A DNA stretch of 64,000 bases from positions 55,605,021 to 55,669,020 of the forward strand of contig NC_083587.1 of NCBI RefSeq assembly GCF_027579695.1, given 5' to 3'. A model generated the notes under the pieces. The model was not told the origin of the DNA, searched no databases, and saw nothing but the letters and a program-made list of their open reading frames with translations. Below, piece by piece: positions 34,317 through 44,567 of the stretch (positions are counted from its first letter, which is position 1; the number at the start of each line of letters is the position of its first letter). A program made the position numbers and the translations under genes. This DNA comes from Neoarius graeffei. Its lineage: Eukaryota > Chordata > Actinopteri > Siluriformes > Ariidae.

Positions 34317-36590
34317 CTAATAATAATAATAATAATAGTTTGGTTTTATATAGCGCCTTTCAAAATACCCAAGGTCGCTTAACAAGGTGTCAGTGTAGAA
34401 GTGTGTGTGTGGGTGCATATAAGTGTGTGCGTGTGTGCTTGTGGAAACTAGGAGCCAAAGGCCTCCATGAAGAGATGGGTTTTAAGGTGTTTTTTAAACG
34501 CTGCCAGTGAAGGAGCATTCTGGATGGTGTTGGGTAGCCTGTTCCATAGAGAAGGAGCAGCTGCATAGAATGCTCTATCGCTGGTGGCCTTAAGTCTGGT
34601 GCGGGGGATGACCAGCTGGCCCTTGGATGAGGACCGCAGGGATCTTGATGGGGAGTAGGGATGGAGGAGATCTTTGAGGTAATGGGGTCCCAGACCATGG
34701 AGAGACTTGTAAGTGAGGAGGAGGACTTTGTAGGAAATGCGAGATTTAATGGGCAGCCAGTGGAGCTGTTTGAGAATGGGGGTGATGTGCTGCCAGGGCC
34801 TGGTGCCTGTGAGAATCCTGGCAGCTGAATTCTGAACATATTGCAGTCGGTCTGTGATCTTATTCGGCAGACCAAGCAGGATGGCATTGCAATAGTCTAG
34901 GCGGGATGATATGAAAGCATGAATAAGAGTCTCTGTAACAGTGTTAGAGAGTGAGGGCCTGAGTCTGGAAATGTTGCGGAGGTGAAAGAAAGCAGATTTG
35001 GTGACATTTTTGATGTGGGACTGGAAAGACAGTGATGAATCCAAGATAACACCAAGGTTACGGACTTCATGAGATGGGATGAAGGAGCAGCCATCGATGT
35101 TCAGATGGAGATCCCCAACCTTCCTGAGCAGTGGCGCCGGTGCCACCACCATGAGCTCGGTTTTACTGCTGTTCAGTTTGAGGAGATTGTCGGTCATCCA
35201 TGTTTTGATATCACGCAGACAGTGAGTGAGCGGTGTTGGGGGGAGCTGAGCAGAGGGTTTGCTGCAGATATATAGTTGTGTGTCATCAGCGTAACAGTGG
35301 AAGTTGAGACCATGGAAACGGATGATTTGTCCAAGGGGGAGCATGTAGATGGTGAAAAGAAGGGGGCCAAGCACCGAACCTTGCGGAACGCCGTGGCTGA
35401 TGGTTGCTGTAGTGGAGCGGGAGTCATTGAGTGTGATGAATTGTTTCCGGTTGGATAAGTATGAGTGGAACCAGAGGAGTACTGTGCCTGATAGTCCAGT
35501 GAACTCTGAGAGCCGCTTCAGGAGGATGGAATGAGAGACTGTGTCAAAAGCTGCTGAGAGGTCCAGGAGAATGAGGATGGTGATGAGTCCATTGTCTGCA
35601 GCAGTGAGGAGGTCGTTGGTAATTTTGACAAGAGCAGTCTCTGTGCTGTGGTGGGCTCTGAAGCCGGATTGTAGTGGTTCAAAGAGCTCATGGTGGGACA
35701 TATGCTGCTGAAGTTGGGCTGCCACTGCTCTTTCCAGGATTTTACAAAGGAAAGGAAGGTTGGAGATGGGACGATAGTTGTTGGGATCGTCAGGGTCCAG
35801 ACCAGGCTTTTTCAAGGTGGGGATGACAGCAGCGGTTTTGAAGGTGGTGGGCACAACTCCAGACTGTAGGGATGTGTTAATGATGGTGGTCATGGTGTTG
35901 CAGAGGGTGGGAAGACATGATTTGACCAGGGTGGAGGGCATGGGGTCCAGGAGGCAGGATGATGACTTGGCTGTGGAGACTAAATCGGTGACCTGGGCAT
36001 TGTCCAGTGGTGCAAAGCAGGAGAGGTAGTGCTGCGGTGGACAGGCAGCAGGGGTGGAGATGTCCTGCCATGGCTGGTGGATGCCAGGAGGCGTGTCATC
36101 ATGGGCTTGGTTTGTGGCCGGGGATGTAGATACTAACTGCTGGTGGATGGTGTTGACTTTTGCGATGAAGAAGTCTTGAAATCTGGAGCACAGTTCAGCA
36201 GGATCAGATGGTTGGGGTGAGTGAGGAGGACGGAGAAGGCGATTGATAGTTGAGAAAAGTTTTCTTGGGAGGTGTTGCTGGTTGTTGATGAGGGTGGAGT
36301 AGTAGCGTGTCTTGGCTGTGGTGAGGGCCTGCTTGTAGCTCTCCACATGGTCCCTGTAGGCCTCCAGGTGGACAGTAAGGCCAGATTTTTTATAGAGTCG
36401 CTCGAGGCGCCGCCCAGATTTTTTCATGAGGCGCAGCTCAGAGGTAAACCAGGGAGCTGGACGGGAGAAAGAGACAGATCGCGTGATGGTAGGAGCCAGA
36501 GTATTCAAGCTGGTTGAGAGTGCTGTGTTGTAGTGTTCGACCAGGGTGTCCACTGGGAGGGCAGTATCCGGGGGTGTGAGATGGTTCGTT
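34317..36590 (-). mobile_element. L2-clade LINE inserted in the BEL/Pao element
   Basis: 2274 bp on the reverse strand with a (TTA)n 3' tail at 34317-34336. It is flanked by AAAGTT (34311-34316 and 36591-36596), a clean target duplication in the BEL/Pao coding sequence. It is 5'-truncated, and is a different L2 family from the element at 25252-28222 (different 3' end and tail). Confidence 0.93.
34448..36553 (-). CDS. L2-type reverse transcriptase, 3' part of ORF2, uninterrupted
   Basis: 701 open codons. The first ~130 residues are the linker after the endonuclease (RYYSTLINNQQHLPRKLFST). RT blocks follow: [55 protein letters not shown] (catalytic Asp), [20 protein letters not shown] and [12 protein letters not shown] (active site). 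The C-terminus has [20 protein letters not shown] and HWLPIKSRISYKVLLLTYK. The start is only the first ATG; the endonuclease is absent. No stop codons, which suggests recent arrival. Confidence 0.9.
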   Translation of the reverse strand: MDTLVEHYNTALSTSLNTLAPTITRSVSFSRPAPWFTSELRLMKKSGRRLERLYKKSGLTVHLEAYRDHVESYKQALTTAKTRYYSTLINNQQHLPRKLFSTINRLLRPPHSPQPSDPAELCSRFQDFFIAKVNTIHQQLVSTSPATNQAHDDTPPGIHQPWQDISTPAACPPQHYLSCFAPLDNAQVTDLVSTAKSSSCLLDPMPSTLVKSCLPTLCNTMTTIINTSLQSGVVPTTFKTAAVIPTLKKPGLDPDDPNNYRPISNLPFLCKILERAVAAQLQQHMSHHELFEPLQSGFRAHHSTETALVKITNDLLTAADNGLITILILLDLSAAFDTVSHSILLKRLSEFTGLSGTVLLWFHSYLSNRKQFITLNDSRSTTATISHGVPQGSVLGPLLFTIYMLPLGQIIRFHGLNFHCYADDTQLYICSKPSAQLPPTPLTHCLRDIKTWMTDNLLKLNSSKTELMVVAPAPLLRKVGDLHLNIDGCSFIPSHEVRNLGVILDSSLSFQSHIKNVTKSAFFHLRNISRLRPSLSNTVTETLIHAFISSRLDYCNAILLGLPNKITDRLQYVQNSAARILTGTRPWQHITPILKQLHWLPIKSRISYKVLLLTYKSLHGLGPHYLKDLLHPYSPSRSLRSSSKGQLVIPRTRLKATSDRAFYAAAPSLWNRLPNTIQNAPSLAAFKKHLKTHLFMEAFGS

Positions 36591-36596
36591 AAAGTT

Positions 36597-38607
36597 TGAG
36601 AAAGGAGTGGAGTGCCTCTGCTTCTTCTGGGCTCCTAGCTTTCTCGTGGACAATGCCCAGAGACTCCACCTCCCAAAAGGCATGCAACTGTTTCACAATC
36701 TGAGTGTCCTCTTCTAGACTGATGTGCATACAGGTCGCATCAGTTACACTGGATGTTGATACTGGTCCTTGCAAAGCCCACCCAAAGCTGCTCTCTATGG
36801 CCACTAATGAATTAGTCAATCTCTGGACCTTGCCTGACACAACCTTCCAGTAGAAGTCTCCGCCTATTAACACTGAGAGTTCTGGATCATCACAGCCATC
36901 TAGTGAGAAATCAGCTAGTTGTAGACCCTTTCTCTCCATCTCTTCTTGTAAGGGTTTGCCAGGGACCTTTATCACAGCACTGCACACTTGGGGGGTTTCC
37001 ACAGCTTCAATCTCGATTCTTTGCTGTGAATCCCACACATTTTCCATCCACACCTTCACGACGTTGCGCTGTACTGTTGCAGGTGTGGTGGATCCAAAGG
37101 TATGTAGATTTAGTGTCTCCTGTCTTACCACTGGTAATCTTAGTGCCTTTGCCACATCCTCACGAATGAAGCTTCTCTGACTCCCTCCGTCTAACAGGCA
37201 GCGCACGATCTTTTTCCCTGCTGGACCACCTGCCCATGCCTTCACAGTTTGGAGCAACACTGTGTTCCGGATGTCAGCTTTCAGTTTTACTGTACTGGAC
37301 ACCGATGATACAACAGTCTCTGTATTGTTATTGCTAGTGTCTGTCTTAGCTTCATTTAGCTCACAAACTGACTGATGATGTCTGCGACCACACAGAGCAC
37401 ATATAACACCTTTAGCTCTGCAAAATTTGGCTATGTGTTTTGGGCCAAGGCAAACATAACATCTTCCCATCTTCCTCAGTTTCTCCTTGCGAGCAGACAC
37501 AGACTTATCTGGACAATGTTCTGGTTTGTGGTTCTCACTGTCACAATACACACAGGTCTGAGGGGCATTACTAGCTGTGTGCAGTGCCGTTGCTGAAGGT
37601 ACACTCCACTTCTTTGGTTTGTTCTCACAGAAAGGAGCTGCTTTGCCAAGCGATCTGTTATTGGTCTGAATGTCCCTTTGTGTGATACCTGGTCTTGTAA
37701 GCTGTAGTGCTCTCTCTCTGCTTTGGACTTCATTTTGCAGGAAACGGATGAGTTCAAACACCTTCCATTCACCACTGGAGTCTGTCTGGCGGGTGTAAGC
37801 CAATGCGATGTCTTCAGGTATAAGTTGTAATAGCACTGGGCATAACAAACAGCCATATGTGTCACTATGAACTCCTAATGATTCTAGACTGCGAATTTGT
37901 ATTTCACATTCATCATAGAGGTGTCTGAGAGCTACTACATCTGCTGATCTCTTCACTGGAGCCAGGTTCAACAGTTTTGACATGTGTGCACTGATTACAA
38001 TATCCTTTCTTCCAAAACGGCTCTCAAGCAATTCCACTGCTGCATCATAATTTCCATCAGTCATAGTAAGTCCTGCTACAGCTCTTGCTGCTGCTCCAGT
38101 CAAGTAGGACTTCAGGTAAATGAACTTTTCTCTCTTAGACAGGGCATCATTGTTATGAATTGCTGTTTCATATTGAGACCAGAATTCTTGCCACTGGCTT
38201 ATTTCTCCACTGTATTTCTCTATGATTAGCTTGGGCAGTTTAACAGTCTGTGTACCTGGCGATTTGACTGAGTTGATACTTGCATCGCTCACCCGCACAC
38301 TCACTGGGTCACGTGCCTTCTGAATCAGTCTGGTGGCGCGAGCCTTCCACGTGAGAATGCGGTCCTGGTACTCCTGAGTGTTTGCAACTTCCGTCTCCAG
38401 TTCGTCAGTGGCCGTTTCGTCCTCAATGCCTTTGTCCAAGTCTATTAAACTTTCCTCCTTTGTTGACAGTACTGACAGCATTTCACGGAGTTTATCACAG
38501 TCGGGTACATCCTTGCTCACCTCCTCCTCAATGCGAGTCAACAGCTTTGTTGTTGAGGCGCGGATTGTCCCCCGCTTCTTCTTCATCCTTTCCATGTGCT
38601 CCGTCAT
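36597..38607 (-). pseudogene. BEL/Pao gag and protease
   Basis: About 670 codons from MTEHMERMKKKRGTIRAS to the L2 insertion point. Residues 1-110 are charged, likely coiled coil. A gag core follows (KLPKLIIEKYSGEISQWQEF, the DUF1759-like region of BEL/Pao). Two CCHC knuckles (CVYCDSENHKPEHC and CYVCLGPKHIAKFC) and a third Cys-His cluster (CALCGRRHHQSVC) come next. The protease has LLDGGSQRSFI with the active Asp, within a DUF1758-like stretch ending SFGWALQGPVS. Gag and protease share one frame, as is normal for this group. The frame ends just inside the L2 boundary, separating it from pol. Confidence 0.93.
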
Positions 38608-38671
38608 TTCTGCATCCAGCTAGCATTAGCTTCCCACTTCAGTAAAGCTCAAAGTGAGGAAAAAAAAATAT

Positions 38672-38689
38672 TCCCGGGTTTCGGCACCA
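38672..38689 (-). promoter_or_regulatory. primer binding site for tRNA-Phe
   Basis: On the reverse strand TGGTGCCGAAACCCGGGA lies 3 bases inside the 5' LTR. It is the exact complement of the 3' end of vertebrate tRNA-Phe (..TCCCGGGTTTCGGCACCA, from memory of that tRNA). It would prime minus-strand DNA synthesis. Confidence 0.9.
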
Positions 38690-38692
38690 AAA

Positions 38693-39024
38693 TGTAGTGT
38701 CACGGAAGCTTCAATTAATGAACACGACGTAATTGTCTTTGTGAACTTTTACTGAACACAATGCTGCAGCGTTACAAAGAGGAAAAATATAATTGGGCAA
38801 TACAAACAACCCACATCGGCATCTTTTACTTCGGAGATTCATTTCCTAAAAAAAAAACGTCAATGCACACAAGCATTTCCTTAAATCGGGCTTCAAAATA
38901 AAAGCACTTCCTGTTCACGTAAATAAAACAAATCAATCAAAATTTAACTAACATTCATTTACATAATTTCTACAACAAAATATAATGACTGCTTGTCTAA
39001 TATTAGCCTCAATAATTTACAACA
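38693..39024 (-). repeat. 5' LTR of the BEL/Pao element
   Basis: 332 bp, apparently identical to 30666-30997. As the upstream LTR on the reverse strand it should carry the promoter, but I cannot point to a clear TATA or start site. Confidence 0.95.
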
Positions 39025-39029
39025 GCCTC

Positions 39030-39284
39030 CCCGAACTCCTCCCAGTTCCGAGTTTTTGCCTCCGCAACTGCCCGAGCTGCAGCACGCCTGGCCTGCCGAT
39101 ACCCGTCGGCTGCCTCAGGAGTCCCGGAGGTCAACATGGCCCGATAGGACTCCTTCTTCAGCTTGCCGGCATCCCTTACTTCCGGTGTCCACCACCGGGT
39201 TCGGGGATTGCCGCCACGACAGGCACCGGAGACCTTGCGGCCACAGCTCTGAACAGCTGCGTCCACAATGGAGGTAGAGAACAT
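39030..39284 (-). pseudogene. Rex3 protein, upstream part beyond the BEL/Pao insert
   Basis: About 85 codons, MFSTSIVDAAVQSCGRKVSG through NWEEFGEAV, the linker between endonuclease and reverse transcriptase in Rex3. It runs in frame into the GCCTC target duplication and continues at 30660 on the other side. The endonuclease is missing upstream. Confidence 0.88.
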
Positions 39285-39606
39285 GGTCCACTCAGACTCA
39301 ATGTCCCCCGCCTCCCTTGGGGGATGGAAAGGAAAAATTGTGTGCCCTCACTCTAAATGCCAACTTGCGTTGACTGCTCTAACCTAGCTCCCGCCCCGTT
39401 CAGTTTCATTTCTGCTCTCTGCCTCTTGCTTTTTACGCAGCTCTGATTTCTCTTAGCTGCACTCTTTACACTATCATTCCTTTCATGCCATTCCCTCCTG
39501 CAAATTGCTGTTTAGTGTTGGTATTTGCTGTTGTAGCTAAAGCCACATTGCCATCACATCACTGGCATAATTTGATTAAAACAAAATGAATATGAATGTC
39601 CCATTG

Positions 39607-39917
39607 TTAATCAAGTTGTACATGCCCGCACATAACATAATCATATGCGTCTAAAGACTTGTAGGCACGAAGTTTTTCGTGGGTGTACACTGAAGTCTTG
39701 TCAATAAGGTACGAGTATATATCTGGCCATTGTATACCAGGGAACTTACTAACATCGTCCGTCCACTCTTTAATTAAATGTGGATCCGGTAGGTGATGTC
39801 CACTTGTTAGAGTTAACTTATTTATGTAGCATTCTCGATCTTGTAACGACAATTGTTTTGCATAATCTGACAGCTCATAATGCCGGTCTATGGGCAGCGC
39901 CATTGTTTCTGAGTCCA
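39607..39917 (-). pseudogene. second gene of the two-gene transposon (SWIM-protein type), first exon
   Basis: On the reverse strand, starting about 55 bp inside the right end of the element, MALPIDRHYELSDYAKQLSL leads into FPGIQWPDIYSYLIDKTSVY and KLRAYKSLDAYDYVMCGHVQ. This order matches the forward gene at 49289 (FPDISNYLVLQTSFYT, KAWKSTEAYNFFVCGWV). In fish proteins that I remember, this N-terminal region precedes a SWIM zinc finger and a YqaJ-type nuclease; neither is present here. The frame stops soon after GHVQ. A frame opening 8 codons further upstream uses the inverted repeat itself. Confidence 0.65.
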
Positions 39918-40360
39918 GGCTGCGCGCGCATCCTGGCAACGGTCGGTTTGTTTACAAACATGCGAAGAGGTCTATTGTGCATACACATTCTATGGAACAA
40001 TATAATAATGATCTAATGAAGTTTTGGTAGCCTTTCAGGTGTTCAGTGCTTCTTTCTCTTTCAAATTTCTCTCAGAATCTTCTGTATTTAACGAAGCAAA
40101 CCTGGCGCCCGTGGTTTGTTTCGTTTGTTTCCATTCGCATCAGCTCTAATGTGTGACCTCATGTTGTCTTGACAACTATGCAATGTCATAAATCATATTC
40201 AACGCTCATTCTCCACTGGGTAGAGTGATGTAATACACGTAGGCTAAGCGATATGCTGACAATATTGCATGCTGTCAAACCAAATGAATGAAACCCGCTA
40301 GAAGGGAATAGAACACTTTTTTATTCCATCGAAAAAGTGTCCTGTATGTAAAATAATATT

Positions 40361-41343
40361 CATTATAGAAGTTATTTCCTGTTATCTCTTATGTTATAGC
40401 AGCTATAAACAACCAACAGCATCTATTTTTTCTCTCATGCAAAGTTAATAAGACAAAAAACAAATCCGCTTTTTCCTTGTTAAATAACATTTTTATTCAT
40501 TTCACATTTTGTTTGATTATGTACAGTGCAATAGACGTCTCTGAATTATGTGCGACTACAGAAGCGAAAATGTTTCAGACTGAGCACATTAATGTAAATC
40601 ACTGGCGTTGCTGTCAAAGCTGCTTTTGTGGAAAATTACTCAACACCTTGTGAGCAATCAGACTCGAGAATTCAACAGCGCTCTGGTATAAATGTATGAT
40701 CCAATAGTTCCACTTTGAAATTGATTTGATTGATGACGTCTCGAAGTCCATAAATCACTCACAGAAGGTCTTATCAATGATGTTTATTGTTTGATGTCAC
40801 TTCAGCCTTGCATTTTTCATCTAACCAGGTGGTCTGCTTTATTTTGTAAAGCTGTCTCGCACTTCTGTTGCTTTTTTCTTCCTGATTGTGATCGTAGCAC
40901 CATAGCTGCCTGGCACCATGTGTGGATTTCCTCACCTGCTGTTTGAGGGCTTCTGGATGTACAACTGACGATTTACAGGATGTCAGGTCTCCCAGGGTAA
41001 TCTCAGACGTATGTGACGTTGAGCTCATGGCCTCCTCATTACAATTTACACGGTGGCCTACAGGAAGTCTGGGCTTTTGAGACCCCAGGGTTCTATGAAA
41101 GGGTCAGTAGGATCAGGGTCAAAGGATACCAGGTTTCTGCTTACAGATGTGCTATAGATATCAGCGCTAGTGGAACACACAGAAAAAAGGCAAGGCAAAT
41201 CGACATGTGCATGATAGATTTGATATGTAAAGCAGGTTTGGAAAAATGACTGTAATTGTTTGCAGTGTTCATAAATAGGTTTAATATTTATGGAAAAAGC
41301 GATATGTATTTAGCTATCATTATATCAAACAACACCATAAACT

Positions 41344-41387
<44 letters not shown>

Positions 41388-41683
41388 ACGCCTGTCAAAA
41401 TGACAAGACAGAGAACGAGAAACAGGTGGGGGAAATAAGCTGACCCCTCTCTCTCTTTGCAGGTTGACATGCTGAGCTATCTTTACAGTGGGAGTAATGA
41501 GGGGGAGGAAGGAGGTAAGGAAAGCGTTCCCACTCTCTCTGCCATGATTCTTATCCAAATTTGAGCACCTCGGCACTTCTATGTATTTACAAATCAAAAA
41601 TACGAATCGAATGGAACAATCCAAGATTGCATGGAAGAACTGGATTGAAATTCATTTTAAATTAGCCAAAAAACCAAGATGTC
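40361..41683. other. unassigned sequence with a (GT)n tract
   Basis: No recognisable gene or element ends. A (GT)n run lies at 41346-41386. An 84-codon reverse frame at 40774-41028 shows no domain. Confidence 0.5.
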
Positions 41684-41725
41684 TTAAAGGGGAACTGAAG
41701 GCAAATTTTTTATTATCAAAATTCT

Positions 41726-42103
41726 CATCTCATTTCATTATCTGTAGCCACTTTATCCTGTTCTACAGGGTCGCAGGCAAGCTGGAACCTATCCCAGCTG
41801 ACTACGGGCGAAAGGCGGGGTACACCCTGGACAAGTCGCCAGGTCATCACAGGGCTGACACATAGACACAGACAACCATTCACACTCACATTCACACCTA
41901 CGCTCAATTTAGAGTCACCAGTTAACCTAACCTGCATGTCTTTGGACTGTGGGGGAAACCGGAGCACCCGGAGGAAACCCACGCGGACACGGGGAGAACA
42001 TGCAAACTCCGCACAGAAAGGCCCTCGCCGGCCACGGGGCTCAAACCCAGGACCTTCTTGCTGTGAGGCGACAGCGCTAACCACTACACCACCATGCCGC
42101 TCC
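41726..42103 (-). mobile_element. tRNA-derived SINE, CTCAT-tail
   Basis: Full-length reverse copy with a perfect 12-bp duplication TATCAAAATTCT (41714-41725 and 42104-42115), inside the TTAA element. Confidence 0.95.
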
Positions 42104-42204
42104 TATCAAAATTCTATTTATCTCATTTTATTAAATATAAGAATGCACTTTTGAGAGCTATTTTGTCACTGCTATAGCAAGTTATGAGTGTTTGAAACAT
42201 GCTA

Positions 42205-43814
42205 CAGTGGTGCTTGAAAGTTTGTGAACCCTTTAGAATTTTCTATATTTCTGCATAAATAGGACCTAAAACATCATCAGATTTGCACACAAGTCCTAAA
42301 AGTAGATAAAGAGAACCCAGTTAAACAAATGAGACAAAAATATTATACTTGGTCATTTATTTATTGAGGAAAATGATCCAATATTACATATCTGTGAGTG
42401 GCAAAAGTATGTGAACCTCTAGGATTAGCAGGTAATTTGAAGGTGAAATTAGAGTCAGGTGTTTTCAATCAATGGGATGACAATCAGGTGTGAGTGGGCA
42501 CCCTGTTTTATTTAAAGAACAGGGATCTATCAAAGTCTGATCTTCACAACGCATGTTTGTGGAAGTGTATCATGGCACAAACAAATGAGATTTCTGAGGA
42601 CCTCAGAAAAAGCGTTGTTGATGCTCATCAGGCTGGAAAAGGTTACAAAACCATCTCTAAAGAGTTTGGACTCCACCAATCCACAGTCAGACAGATTGTG
42701 TACAAATGGAGGAAATTCATGACCATTGTTACCCTCCCCAGGAGTGGTCGACCAACAAAGATCACTCCAAGAGCAAGGCGTGTAATAGTTGGCGAGGTCA
42801 CAAAGGACCCCAGGGTAACTTCTAAGCAACTGAAGGCCTCTCTCACATTGGCTAATGTTAATGTTCATGAGTCCACCATCAGGAGAACACTGAACAACAA
42901 TGGTGTGCATGGGAGGGTTGCAAGGAGAAAGCCACTGCTCTCCAAAAAGAACATTGCTGCTTGTCTGCAGTTTGCTAAAGATCACATGGACAAGCCAGAA
43001 GGCTATTGGAAAAATGTTTTGCAGACGGATGAGACCAAAATAGAACTTTTTGGTTTAAATGAAACGCATAATGTTTGGAGAAAGGAAAACACTGCATTCC
43101 AGCATAAGAACCTCATCCCATCTGTGAAACATGGTGGTGGTGGTATCATGGTTTGGGCCTGTTTTGCTGCATCTGGGCCAGGATGGCTTGCCATCATTGT
43201 TGGAACAATGAATTCTGAATTATACCAGCGAATTCTAAAGGAAAATGTCAGGACATCTGTCCATGAACTGAATCTCAAGAGAAGGTGGGTCATGCAGCAA
43301 GACAATGACCCTAAGCACACAAGTCATTCTACCAAAGAATGGTTAAAGAAGAAGAAAGTTAATGTTTTTGAATGGCCAAGTCAAAGTCCTGACCTTAATC
43401 CAATCGAAATGTTGTGGAAGGACCTGAAGTGAGCAGTTCATGTGAGGAAACCCACCAACATCCCAGAGTTGAAGCTGTTCTGTACAGAGGAACGGGCTAA
43501 AATTCCTCCAAGTCAGTGTGCAGGACTGATCAACAGTTACTGGAAATGTTTAGTTGCAGTTATTGTTGCACAAGGGGGTCACACCAGATACTGAAAGCAA
43601 AGGTTCACATCCTTTTGCCACTCACAGATATGTAATATTGGATCATTTTCCTCAATAAATAAATGATCAAGTATAATATTTTTGTCTCATTTGTTTAACT
43701 GGGTTCTCTTTATCTACTTTTAGGACTTGTGTGCAAATCTGATGATGTTTTAGGTCATATTTATGCAGTAATATAGAAAATTCTAAAGGGTTCACAAACT
43801 TTCAAGCACTACTG
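42205..43814 (+). mobile_element. Tc1 transposon copy 2
   Basis: 1610 bp, flanked by TA (42203-42204 and 43815-43816), same family as copy 1 and very similar along its whole length. It keeps the longer inner direct repeat CTGTGAGTGGCAAAAG. The last bases read CACTACTG instead of CACCACTG, one change in the terminal repeat. Inserted into the TTAA element. Confidence 0.95.
42572..43600 (+). pseudogene. Tc1 transposase, truncated by one nonsense mutation
   Basis: Reads from MAQTNEISEDLRKSV through all three catalytic residues (TDETKIELFG, QQDNDPKHTS, DLNPIEMLW) to codon 286, where CGA has become TGA (43430-43432). About 50 C-terminal residues (starting AVHVRKPTNIPELKLF) are lost but remain readable after the stop. 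Other changes include Trp to Gln just before the first catalytic Asp. Probably inactive. Confidence 0.92.
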
Positions 43815-44567
43815 TATGTAATATAACAGTCCATATGTCAAAGCAATGGCCGTAAATGAGATTCGGTGAGACCTGTGTGAGACATCGTAGGACGGAAGTG
43901 AAACGTACAGCAGAAATCAAAGTCACCAACATCTGCCAACGCTATCAAAAGACGTGCGCGCCCTCTTTCGAATGCTGATGTAATCAAGCTGGAAATTTTG
44001 TTTGTTTTGAGAGCAATCAGAAAAGTTTGAAAAAAGTAGGCAGTAATCGTCATTTCAACTAGTTTTTGTGCAATATTTTGTTTGGAAAACAGTTTTCAAA
44101 ATGGCGGCACTGACACCCGGCTGACACGTCACGTTTCGAAGTCTCACACAAGTCTCGTGAAGATCTCGCCGAAAAGTGACGCCTGCCATGGACCAAACGA
44201 ACTAAATTCAACACGGCTAAAAACCAAATAGGCTGATAAGTATAATATTTAATTGCAATTCGTTGAGTCACGATATAAGGTTACTAAAACCGAAAACATA
44301 ATTGAATAACATGTTAATTAAGAAATAAAACAAGTTTTAAAATGACTTTAGTTCTCCTTTAACCTTGCTAGCTATTCAGACTGGATTTGTTTATCGTGGA
44401 AGGTCTGTAATAAAATAAATTTTTTACATGTCTCCTTAGTGATACAACTCCCACATCCAGACAGCAATAAAATGACCACATTTGTAGTTGGATGTATTTT
44501 CTACAAACTCAGATCCATTGGAGTAGAAAAGAGACTCCTATTTCACTTTGGAGTGAACCGAAGTTCC

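Larger units (their letters stand above)
30666..39024 (-). mobile_element. BEL/Pao LTR retrotransposon with identical LTRs
   Basis: 8.36 kb on the reverse strand, bounded by 332-bp LTRs and a 5-bp duplication GCCTC (30661-30665 and 39025-39029). Order in transcription: LTR, tRNA-Phe primer site, gag with zinc knuckles, aspartic protease, reverse transcriptase, RNase H, integrase, purine tract, LTR. A 2.3-kb L2 LINE sits between protease and reverse transcriptase, and there is one frameshift at 33999-34001. I compared the two LTRs base by base and saw no difference. Confidence 0.95.
28893..39324 (-). mobile_element. Rex3 (RTE-clade) LINE, split by a BEL/Pao retrotransposon
   Basis: Parts at 28893-30660 and 39030-39324, reverse strand. 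Two sites match the widely used Rex3 primer pair: CGGTGACAAAGGGCAGCC at 29796, and the complement of the second primer at 30241-30260. The 3' end (forward 28893) reads CTCGTCTCGTCTTCTTCC. The element is 5'-truncated near 39324. Removing the BEL/Pao insert and one copy of its GCCTC duplication rejoins the frame. Confidence 0.93.
28369..39973. mobile_element. THAP/SWIM two-gene DNA transposon (ISL2EU-like), heavily interrupted
   Basis: The ends are inverted: AGACCCCTTCG at the left and CGAAGAGGTCT at the right. An inner inverted block reads GCGCGTGCAGCCTGGACTCA on the left, with its partner (GCGCGCGCAGCCTGGACTCA) on the reverse strand near 39910. AT dinucleotides flank both ends (28367-28368, 39974-39975). 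Each end drives a gene inward: a THAP-domain gene on the forward strand and a SWIM-type gene on the reverse strand. A THAP protein plus a second SWIM/YqaJ-type protein is what I know from ISL2EU transposons of fish; that name is inference. Without the Rex3 block about 1.2 kb remains, so most of both genes was already lost. Confidence 0.75.
28229..40360 (+). repeat. composite repeat C1, copy B, hosting a five-level nest
   Basis: The left part (28229-28366) repeats the start and palindrome of copy A, closing with AGCCAGCCAATATT, an inverse of the AATATTGGCTG start. The right part (about 39976-40360) repeats the TTTTGGTAGCCTTTC, CATGTTGTCTTGACAAC and GAAAAAGTGTCCTGTATG lines. Everything between is inserted DNA. 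Confidence 0.7.
41688..44358. mobile_element. TTAA-flanked TIR element, loaded with a SINE and Tc1 copy 2
   Basis: TTAA (41684-41687) then AGGGGAACTGAAGGCAAA; right end ...ATGACTTTAGTTCTCCT then TTAA (44359-44362). The ends are inverted with a few mismatches. Subtracting the SINE and Tc1 leaves about 0.68 kb with no coding frame. TTAA targets suggest piggyBac, but the ends differ from the element at 7568. Confidence 0.7.
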
